Assembly (NCBI GenBank): GCA_017386805.1
Contig: JAFOGM010000290.1
Coordinates: forward strand, 1 to 6,731
Direction of reading: 5' to 3'
Source of the DNA: Bacillota bacterium
Lineage (GTDB): Bacteria; Bacillota; Clostridia; Peptostreptococcales; Anaerovoracaceae
DNA length: 6,731 nucleotides
Shown here: positions 1 to 5,266 of the stretch, piece by piece
Position numbering within the stretch: position 1 is the stretch's first letter
How the letters are laid out: every line of letters begins with the position of its first letter
Notes under the pieces: model-generated
Databases searched by the model: none
What the model was told of the DNA's origin: nothing
The model's input: the letters and a program-made list of their open reading frames with translations, nothing else
Program-made: the position numbers and the translations under genes

Positions 1-338
1 AACTTCTCGCGTCCCTTACAGTAAGCCTTGGCAAGAAGAACGGTTTCGCTGACTGCAGCGTAGTCCGGAACGGAATCCATATACATCAGCTGGTACAGAC
101 CCATCCGCAAAACGATCTTATCGCTTCGCTTTACACGACCCTTTCGATCCATCAGCTGAGACCAAATGTGATCCAGCTGATATTTGTATCGCAGGACCCC
201 GTAAACCAGTTCCCGGACAAAGGCCGGAGAGGTTGGTTTCAGTTCCTTCTCCCGATGGTTGATGGCCAGGTTGGAAAAGGCTCCGTCTTTTTCTATATCA
301 TCTAAAATCAAATAGGCAGTTTTACGATTGATATCCAA
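1..338 (-). CDS. rsmB: 16S rRNA (cytosine-C5) methyltransferase RsmB, N-terminal part (cut by window edge)
   Basis: RsmB methylates C5 of one 16S rRNA cytosine (C967 in E. coli) using S-adenosylmethionine. Only the first 112 codons are in the window; the family is usually about 430-450 residues, so the methyltransferase domain lies beyond the left edge. What is visible is the NusB-like RNA-binding domain, with FVRELVYGVLR at residues 40-50, LRMGLYQLMY at 77-86 and VPDYAAVSETVLLAK at 90-104, all typical of RsmB/Sun proteins. The start is TTG at 338-336. An in-frame TGA lies three codons upstream, and the first in-frame ATG is well inside the conserved domain, so no better start exists. A GGGAG about 12 nt upstream, inside the last codons of the peptidase gene, could serve as ribosome binding site. 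It is the last visible gene of the operon, 2 nt after the peptidase stop. NusB itself is a possible confusion, but the LYQL...VPDYAAVSE combination and the fmt neighbourhood favour rsmB. Confidence 0.9.
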   Translation of the reverse strand, partial: MDINRKTAYLILDDIEKDGAFSNLAINHREKELKPTSPAFVRELVYGVLRYKYQLDHIWSQLMDRKGRVKRSDKIVLRMGLYQLMYMDSVPDYAAVSETVLLAKAYCKGREK

Positions 339-340
339 TC

Positions 341-1060
341 TTAGTCACGTCTCCCTCTCATGGATAAAATACGGATCAGGTTGGCGACCGCCATAGCCAG
401 AGCCGCAACGTAAGTCAGCGCAGCTGCACTGAGGACCTTCTTTGCTCCACGGGTTTCCTGATCATTGGTTACGATACCCATAGCTTCCATCTGTTCCAGT
501 GCACGGTTGGATGCATTGAATTCCACCGGTAAGGTGATCAGCTGGAATACCAGTGCAGAAGAGAATAACAGAACACCCAGATTGAAGACCATGTCCCCCA
601 TGACGGAATGTCCCATCAAAAGACCCACCATCAGGATCGGCCATGCCATATTGGAACAAAGATTCACCACAGGAACGATGGTATTGCGGATCTTCAGCGG
701 GGAATAACCCACGCTGTGCTGGATCGCGTGACCCGCTTCGTGGGCAGCGATTGCCACAGATGCGATGGACGGTTCATGATAGACCTGCTGAGACAGGCGC
801 ATCACACGGTGTCTCGGATCGTAGTGGTCGGAAAGCTTTCCTGCAACCACCTGAATGGGAACATCGCTCATGCCGTTGGCATCCAGAATCATGCGGGCAG
901 CCTGTGCACCAGTCATACCGCGGCGGTTTGCCACGCGAGCAAATCTGGCATAGGCAGAGTTCACCTTACTCTGTGCGTATAACGTAAACAAGATCGCCGG
1001 AATCAGAAAAATCATGGAGCTGTAGTAGCCGTAGCCACCGTATCCACCATATCCATACAT
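341..1060 (-). CDS. YugP-family membrane zinc metallopeptidase
   Basis: This is a 239-residue putative membrane-embedded zinc protease of the YugP / Zn_peptidase_2 family; its substrate is not known. The zinc motif HEAGH is at residues 107-111 (context AAHEAGHAIQHSVGYSP), and E180 in LPVEFNASNRA is the likely third ligand by family pattern. Hydrophobic segments are visible at about 16-29, 132-150, 158-177 and 210-232. The protein ends in a basic tail (RGRR). The N-terminus before the first membrane segment is unusually rich in Gly and Tyr (residues 1-13). The ATG start at 1060 is preceded by GGGAGGT at 7 nt spacing, and this site lies in the last codons of fmt (Gly-Gly-Asn-stop). The gene starts 1 nt after the fmt stop, so translational coupling is likely. 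The family is often found between fmt and rsmB in Clostridia. Family assignment is firm; the physiological role is unknown. Confidence 0.93.
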   Translation of the reverse strand: MYGYGGYGGYGYYSSMIFLIPAILFTLYAQSKVNSAYARFARVANRRGMTGAQAARMILDANGMSDVPIQVVAGKLSDHYDPRHRVMRLSQQVYHEPSIASVAIAAHEAGHAIQHSVGYSPLKIRNTIVPVVNLCSNMAWPILMVGLLMGHSVMGDMVFNLGVLLFSSALVFQLITLPVEFNASNRALEQMEAMGIVTNDQETRGAKKVLSAAALTYVAALAMAVANLIRILSMRGRRD

Positions 1061-1061
1061 A

Positions 1062-1997
1062 TTAGTTACCTCCCAAAATCACACCAGTTTCAATGGTGTT
1101 TCCCTTGATATAATCTGCAACATCCATGGCTCTTTTACCAGGGAACTGCAGCTTTGTGATGTTGATGACCCCTTCAGCGCAGGCCACTTTCAGACCTGTC
1201 TTATCGCAGGACAGAACCGTACCCGGCTCCTTGTCACTGTGCTTTTCCAGTGCTTCTGCTTCCCAGACTTTCACCACGTTCCCCTGATAGGTGGTGGAAG
1301 CTACCGGCCAGGAATTCATCCCGCGAACCAGGCAGCAGAGTGCTTCTGCGGACTTGGTGTAATCCAGAACACCGTCCTGCTTAAATACCATGGGCGCGTG
1401 AGTGGCTTCCTCTTCCTTCTGAGGCTCTCTGGGAGCGGTTCCATCCAGAAGCTGGGGCAGAGTCTCTATCAGAAGCTTTGCACCCATGTCAGCCAGTTCT
1501 TCATGCATCATTTCCACGGTCTTCAGACCGATTTCTGTTTCGGCCTTGGCAATCATATCGCCGGTATCCATACCTTCTGCCATGTACATCAGCGTTACGC
1601 CGGTGGTCTTGTCCCCATTGATGATGGAACGATGAATGGGCGCTGCACCGCGATACTTAGGCAGTAAAGAGGCGTGGATATTCACGCAGCCATACTTGGG
1701 CAGTTCCAGAATGGACAGCGGTAAGATCTTACCGTAAGCCGCAACCACGATCAGGTCGGGAGCCAGTTCCACCAGCTGCTGATAAAATTCTTCGTTGGTC
1801 TTCACCTTTTCCGGCTGATACACAGGAATATCGTATTCCAGTGCCTTTTCCTTCACCGGGGTGAACTGAACCTTCTTTCCTCTGTCGCGGGCCTTGTCCG
1901 GCTGAGTCACCACGGCAACCACGTCGTGTTCACTCTTTGCCAGAGCTTCCAGCGCCGGAACAGCGAAGTCCGGTGTACCCATATAGATAATTCTCAT
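1062..1997 (-). CDS. fmt: Methionyl-tRNA formyltransferase
   Basis: Fmt transfers a formyl group from 10-formyltetrahydrofolate to the amino group of Met-tRNAfMet, making the initiator tRNA used in bacterial translation. The 311-residue length is normal. The N-terminal formyltransferase domain begins MRIIYMGTPDFAVPALEAL. The active-site triad expected for the family is present as N106, H108 and D144 (VNIHASLLPKYRGAAPIH at 105-122, EGMDTGDMI at 141-149). The C-terminal tRNA-binding domain covers about 205-305. The ATG at 1997 is preceded by GGAGG with an 11-nt spacer, the site being formed by the last codons of def (Met-Glu-Glu-stop). It lies 6 nt after the def stop. Pairing with def is the classic arrangement, since the two enzymes add and remove the same formyl group. 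Confidence 0.97.
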   Translation of the reverse strand: MRIIYMGTPDFAVPALEALAKSEHDVVAVVTQPDKARDRGKKVQFTPVKEKALEYDIPVYQPEKVKTNEEFYQQLVELAPDLIVVAAYGKILPLSILELPKYGCVNIHASLLPKYRGAAPIHRSIINGDKTTGVTLMYMAEGMDTGDMIAKAETEIGLKTVEMMHEELADMGAKLLIETLPQLLDGTAPREPQKEEEATHAPMVFKQDGVLDYTKSAEALCCLVRGMNSWPVASTTYQGNVVKVWEAEALEKHSDKEPGTVLSCDKTGLKVACAEGVINITKLQFPGKRAMDVADYIKGNTIETGVILGGN

Positions 1998-2003
1998 ACT
2001 TGA

Positions 2004-2489
2004 TTATTCCTCCATGTCATCTTCGCCCATCAGCTCTTCCGGAGTGCAGATGTCCACAGCCTTATCGATGAACAGCTGACCGTCCAGATGGTCGTTTTCG
2101 TGACAGAACGCGGTAGCCAGGAAGCCTTCTGCTTCGTATTCCACCGGTTCACCGAAACGATTCAGACCAGCGATCTTGATGTAAGTAGGTCTTTCCACGC
2201 GGCCATAGAGACCGGGAACGGACAGACAACCTTCGTATTCGCACTGAGAACCGGACTGTTCCAGCATCACAGGATTGATCATTTCATAGGTTTCACCGTC
2301 CACTTCCACGATGAACATGCGGCGGTTGATTCCAACCTGAGGAGCTGCAATGCCTACACCCTGAGCTTCACGCATGGTGTCCAGCATATCGTCCAGGATC
2401 ATGCGGATGTGATCATTGACTTCTTTTACTTCTCTGCACTTCTTTGCTAAGATTTCATCTCCGCGTTCTACAATATTTCTTAATGCCAT
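2004..2489 (-). CDS. def: Peptide deformylase
   Basis: Def removes the N-formyl group from nascent proteins at the ribosome and is a ferrous/zinc-type metalloenzyme. With the start used here the protein has 161 residues, normal for the family. The three signature motifs are present: GVGIAAPQVG (44-53), EGCLSVPG (86-93, metal ligand C88) and HENDHLDG (130-137, ligands H130 and H134, catalytic E131). Two small departures from the common pattern are Cys instead of Gln before the histidine motif and Asn in its variable position. The C-terminus is acidic. An ATG two codons upstream (2495) is also in frame, but AGGAG at 2499-2503 sits only 3 nt from it and 9 nt from the ATG at 2489. The resulting start MALRNI also matches usual deformylases, so 2489 is preferred. 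A short hairpin lies in the 50-nt gap after priA. Confidence 0.95.
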   Translation of the reverse strand: MALRNIVERGDEILAKKCREVKEVNDHIRMILDDMLDTMREAQGVGIAAPQVGINRRMFIVEVDGETYEMINPVMLEQSGSQCEYEGCLSVPGLYGRVERPTYIKIAGLNRFGEPVEYEAEGFLATAFCHENDHLDGQLFIDKAVDICTPEELMGEDDMEE

Positions 2490-2510
2490 TTTCATGTTCT
2501 CCTTTCAATC

Positions 2511-2530
2511 ACCGAAGTTTCCTCTCCGGT
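2511..2530 (-). repeat. Small hairpin in the priA-def gap
   Basis: In leftward RNA, ACCGGAG (2530-2524) pairs with CUUCGGU (2517-2511) as a 7-bp stem with one G-U pair and the loop AGGAAA. It has no U run after it, so it is not an intrinsic terminator. It ends 7 nt before the def Shine-Dalgarno at 2503 and could affect mRNA processing or def translation. Confidence 0.35.
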
Positions 2531-2539
2531 CCTCTTTTG

Positions 2540-4549
2540 CTATATAAAACTGAATGGATTGATGTCTGTATGCAACAGACATTCCTGCTTTTTATCCATA
2601 AATAACTGTTTTCTTGCACTGACCACAGCCTGGGAATATTCCTGGCGCTTTCCCGCCGGTGCCTTCATTAAAATCTGTACGCGGTAAGTTCCGCTGACCA
2701 GATACATGGGCGCCGGTCCAGGTCCCAGGATCGAAGCCTGATCTCCCAGCTGTGTCCGCAGACTGGTTTTCAGCGCCTGAGCCATGCGATGGACTTCCTC
2801 TTCCTTTTCTCCGGTGACCACCAATTGATAGAGGTCACAGAAGGGTGGATAAGACAGCTGTCGTCTCAGTACCAGTTCTTGTTCGTAGAACTCTTCATAG
2901 TCCTGATGGGACGCTGCGATCACCGCGTAATTGTCCGGGGAATAGGTCTGAATGATGACCTGACCGGTTTCATCCCCACGGCCTGCGCGGCCTGAAGCCT
3001 GAGTCACCAGCTGGAAGGTTCGTTCCGCCGAACGGAAATCCGGAATGTTCAGGGTCACATCCGCAGAGATGATCCCCACAAGACCCACGTTGGCAAAGTC
3101 CAATCCCTTGGCAACCAGCTGCGTTCCCACTAAGATCTGCGTCTTTCCTTTCTGGAAGTCCTTCAGGATCTTATCGATGCTTCCCTTGGTCCGCACCGTA
3201 TCCAGATCGAGTCGGGCAACCGTAGCGTTCCCGAAGAACTGCCGTACGGTTTCTTCCACTTGTTCTGTCCCGGTACCAAAGTGACGGATGTAAGAACTTC
3301 CGCACTCCGGACAGGTCCGCAGCTGGGGCTGCTTCTTTCCACAGAAATGGCAGACACAGGCATTTTCATTCTTGTGATAGGTCATAGTGATTCCGCAGTC
3401 AGGACAGGTCACCGTGTAGCCACAGTTTCTGCAGCTGACAAAGGTGGAATAGCCTCTGCGGTTTAAAAACAGGATCACCTGGCGGCCTCGGGAAAGGGTT
3501 TCTTCCATGGCGTTCACCAATTCCACGCTGAACATGGTGTGATTTCCCTGTTTCAGTTCCTCCCTCATGTCCACGATGGATACCGTGGGAAGAGGTACTT
3601 CATTATATCGCTTCTCAAGACGGATCAGGTCGAAGAGACCGCTGCGGCTTCGGTAAGCGTTGACCACCGAAGGGGTTGCACTGCCCAGGATCACCAGACC
3701 TTTGTGGTGGCCCATGCGGCGGGCGGCAACTTCCAGCGCATCGTATTTCGGCGTCTTATCCGACTTGTAGGAAGTTTCATGTTCTTCGTCCAGGATGATG
3801 ATTCCCGGATCGGTCAAAGGTGCAAAGACTGCCGAACGGGCACCGATGACAATGGAAGCCTCACCCTTTCGGATCCGCATCCACTCATCGTATCTTTGAC
3901 CCAAGCTCAGTTTACTGTGTAAAACAGCTGTACGTTCCTTTCCGAAACGGCTGAGAAATCGCTGGATCGTCTGGGGTGTCAGAGAAATTTCCGGTACCAT
4001 CATGATGGCCTGCCTTCCAGAGGCAACCACTTCTTCGATGGCCTGCAAATAAATCTCTGTCTTTCCGCTCCCGGTGACCCCCTGGATCATCAGGATCCGG
4101 TGTTCTCCCTCCGAAAGCCGCTTCCGGATCTGGTCCATGGCCGCCTTCTGTTCCGGATTCAATTCCTTGGGCTGATCGGGAACGTATTCTTTTTCCGCCA
4201 AAGGATCGCGCTTTTTCCCGCGCTTGGAACTGGATCCCGCAGGAGTAAAGCACTTCACGCCGTCGATGTATTTGCAGAGATAACGCCGTTTCATCCACCG
4301 GCATGTCTCCATAGCCTCTTCGGTCAAGGACACTTCCGGATCGATGGATAAAACATTCTTCAAGCCACGGATCGGTTCCTCCAGCTGGTCTCTTACCATA
4401 AAGACGTAACCTTCCCGCTGTTTGTTCCCTCTTGCGAAAGGAACATAGACTTTATCTCCAATCTTTACCTCGTCAAAAGGACAGCCGTACGTATATAATT
4501 CATCGGTATGGTCACTGTTGTTATCGATGACCACGTCAACGTACTTCAT
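2540..4549 (-). CDS. priA: Primosomal protein N' (replication restart helicase PriA), compact form
   Basis: PriA is a 3'-5' DNA helicase that recognises stalled forks and reloads the replicative helicase. Visible parts in order are: the 3'-DNA-binding domain at about 1-104; a short basic linker with SSSKRGKKR near 106-114; the helicase lobe with Walker A GVTGSGKTE (157-165), PEISLTP, GARSA and the DEEH box (254-257); eight zinc-binding cysteines (C373, C376, C382, C385, C400, C403, C413, C416); the second lobe with GTGTEQVEE, GTQLVAKGLDF and QASGRAGR; and a C-terminal domain ending DINPFSFI. At 669 residues it is shorter than E. coli (732) or B. subtilis (about 805) PriA. The shortfall falls where a winged-helix domain normally sits, leaving only about 30 residues between the N-terminal domain and the helicase. 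The ATG at 4549 overlaps the queH stop (ATGA) and has AGGAGG close upstream. Stop codon is TAG. Confidence 0.97.
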   Translation of the reverse strand: MKYVDVVIDNNSDHTDELYTYGCPFDEVKIGDKVYVPFARGNKQREGYVFMVRDQLEEPIRGLKNVLSIDPEVSLTEEAMETCRWMKRRYLCKYIDGVKCFTPAGSSSKRGKKRDPLAEKEYVPDQPKELNPEQKAAMDQIRKRLSEGEHRILMIQGVTGSGKTEIYLQAIEEVVASGRQAIMMVPEISLTPQTIQRFLSRFGKERTAVLHSKLSLGQRYDEWMRIRKGEASIVIGARSAVFAPLTDPGIIILDEEHETSYKSDKTPKYDALEVAARRMGHHKGLVILGSATPSVVNAYRSRSGLFDLIRLEKRYNEVPLPTVSIVDMREELKQGNHTMFSVELVNAMEETLSRGRQVILFLNRRGYSTFVSCRNCGYTVTCPDCGITMTYHKNENACVCHFCGKKQPQLRTCPECGSSYIRHFGTGTEQVEETVRQFFGNATVARLDLDTVRTKGSIDKILKDFQKGKTQILVGTQLVAKGLDFANVGLVGIISADVTLNIPDFRSAERTFQLVTQASGRAGRGDETGQVIIQTYSPDNYAVIAASHQDYEEFYEQELVLRRQLSYPPFCDLYQLVVTGEKEEEVHRMAQALKTSLRTQLGDQASILGPGPAPMYLVSGTYRVQILMKAPAGKRQEYSQAVVSARKQLFMDKKQECLLHTDINPFSFI

Positions 4550-5136
4550 ACGCCCTCCTGGATCTTTCTTGCAAAACTGCAGCCGCAGAAATGCTGGCGG
4601 TACAGTTCATATTCTTTGGACAGAGCCACAGATCTCTGATACCCGGCTTTCTTTTTGAAATCCAGATCCAGAAACGTCAGTCCTATCTCCTCACCGATGC
4701 GATTTCCCAAAAGAGAAATCAGCGGATAGTTCTTATGCGGGCTCACCGTCAGCGTGGTTCCGAACACTTCAAAGCCACGTTCCCCAGCAACCTTCGCCGT
4801 CTCCGACAGGCGAAGCTGGAAACAGCAGGTGCATCGTGCACCGTTTTCCGGTTCTCCTTCCAGGCCCACGGAAACGCGATAGAAATCTTCCGGAAGGTAA
4901 TCGCCTTCCAGGAATTTCACTTGCAGTTTTTCCGCATCGGATTCTATATTTTTATTGTACGCGTTCAGAAACTGAATCTGCGTTTCTTTTCGCTTTTCAT
5001 ATTCTTCCCTGTCATCGATGTTAGGATTATAGAAGAATATGGTGATATCGTAATCGGGGATCAACCGCTCGATCACCGCCGTACTGCAGGGTCCGCAGCA
5101 GCTGTGCAGTAACAGTTTCGGCTTTTCCATCGTCAT
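4546..5136 (-). CDS. queH: Epoxyqueuosine reductase QueH
   Basis: QueH reduces epoxyqueuosine to queuosine at tRNA wobble position 34. It is an iron-sulfur enzyme unrelated to the cobalamin-dependent QueG that does the same step. The protein has 196 residues from the chosen start. Family hallmarks are HSCCGPCS (C13, C14, C17), NPNI followed by EYEKRK, RCTCCFQLRL (C102, C104, C105), TLTVSPHKN, FKKKAGYQRS and YRQHFCGCSF (C184, C186). A longer frame opens with GTG at 5145, but that codon overlaps the AGGAG at 5145-5149 and cannot use it. The ATG at 5136 has this AGGAG at 8 nt spacing and is the better start. It is the first gene of the leftward operon, and its stop overlaps the priA start by 4 nt, so the two are probably translationally coupled. 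The middle cysteine group has one extra Cys (C104) relative to the usual RCxxCY pattern. Confidence 0.94.
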   Translation of the reverse strand: MTMEKPKLLLHSCCGPCSTAVIERLIPDYDITIFFYNPNIDDREEYEKRKETQIQFLNAYNKNIESDAEKLQVKFLEGDYLPEDFYRVSVGLEGEPENGARCTCCFQLRLSETAKVAGERGFEVFGTTLTVSPHKNYPLISLLGNRIGEEIGLTFLDLDFKKKAGYQRSVALSKEYELYRQHFCGCSFARKIQEGV

Positions 5137-5144
5137 AGTATTCA

Positions 5145-5149
5145 CTCCT
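5145..5149 (-). promoter_or_regulatory. Shine-Dalgarno site that sets the queH start
   Basis: AGGAG on the minus strand lies 8 nt before ATG 5136. It overlaps the upstream GTG (5145-5143), which rules out that codon as the start served by this site. Confidence 0.75.
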
Positions 5150-5166
5150 GATCTTATTTCTTCAAG

Positions 5167-5196
5167 TTGACACAGTGTATCATGATATTATATCAT
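5167..5196 (+). promoter_or_regulatory. Predicted sigma-A promoter of the radical SAM gene
   Basis: A perfect TTGACA (5167-5172) is followed after 18 nt by TATCAT (5191-5196, five of six matches to TATAAT). The start point would be near 5203, with a leader of about 64 nt. It overlaps the queH promoter almost completely: the two -10 boxes share two base pairs. A weaker alternative is TTGAAA at 5209-5214 with TGTAAA at 5235-5240, but its 20-nt spacing is poor. Confidence 0.6.
5168..5182. repeat. Imperfect 15-bp inverted repeat next to the palindrome
   Basis: TGACACAGTGTATCA reads as a 7-1-7 inverted repeat with one mismatched pair. It covers the -35 box of the rightward promoter and the predicted start point of the leftward one. 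In leftward RNA it could fold as a 6-bp stem (one G-U pair) with a 3-nt loop at the very 5' end of the queH message. It may be a second operator or an mRNA 5' hairpin; the sequence does not decide. Confidence 0.4.
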
Positions 5197-5198
5197 GA
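5180..5198. promoter_or_regulatory. Perfect 19-bp palindrome, probable operator
   Basis: TCATGATATTATATCATGA is a perfect inverted repeat of two 9-bp arms around one central T (5189). It covers the -10 boxes of both divergent promoters, which is where a dimeric repressor would block both. It does not match the Fur or PerR consensus well, and no regulator gene is in the window, so the binding protein is unknown. An AT-rich palindrome could partly arise from back-to-back -10 boxes, but 9 of 9 paired positions is more than the boxes require. Confidence 0.6.
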
Positions 5199-5215
5199 AT
5201 CATAAGATTTGAAAA
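5187..5215 (-). promoter_or_regulatory. Predicted sigma-A promoter of the queH-priA-def-fmt operon
   Basis: On the minus strand, TTTTCA (5215-5210, four of six matches to TTGACA) is followed after exactly 17 nt by a perfect TATAAT (5192-5187). Transcription would start near 5180, giving a leader of about 45 nt before queH. The -10 box lies in the centre of the 19-bp palindrome at 5180-5198. Prediction from consensus only. Confidence 0.65.
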
Positions 5216-5240
5216 CGAAAACCATCGGTTTCACTGTAAA

Positions 5241-5258
5241 ATCACACAGATTTGTGAT
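5241..5258 (+). repeat. Inverted repeat just upstream of the radical SAM start codon
   Basis: ATCACA (5241-5246) and TGTGAT (5253-5258) can form a 6-bp stem with a 6-nt loop. It ends 8 nt before ATG 5267, in the place a Shine-Dalgarno site would normally occupy. A second weak hairpin (AAACC / GGTTT, 5219-5231) lies just before it in the leader. Confidence 0.4.
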
Positions 5259-5266
5259 GAATTTTT

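Noticed and set aside
3539..3922. Plus-strand open frames antisense to priA, including this 127-codon one
   Set aside because: They are shadow frames of a clearly conserved PriA; no motif supports them.
4591..5112. 173-codon open frame on the plus strand, antisense to queH
   Set aside because: It lies wholly inside queH, has no recognisable domain and no ribosome binding site I can see, and queH is fully explained by family motifs.
5137..5145. GTG start three codons upstream for queH
   Set aside because: The GTG overlaps the AGGAG Shine-Dalgarno itself; ATG 5136 has correct 8-nt spacing.
5137..5180. PreQ1 riboswitch in the queH leader
   Set aside because: The predicted leader is only about 45 nt, and I could not find the short pseudoknot pattern with an A-rich tail expected of a preQ1 aptamer.
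5180..5198. Fur or PerR box
   Set aside because: AT-rich and palindromic with a similar length, but the arms do not line up with TGATAATnATTATCA or TTATAATnATTATAA.
5241..5258. CRP-like site
   Set aside because: The arms read ATCACA-N6-TGTGAT, the reverse of the CRP order TGTGA-N6-TCACA, and CRP control is not expected in this context.
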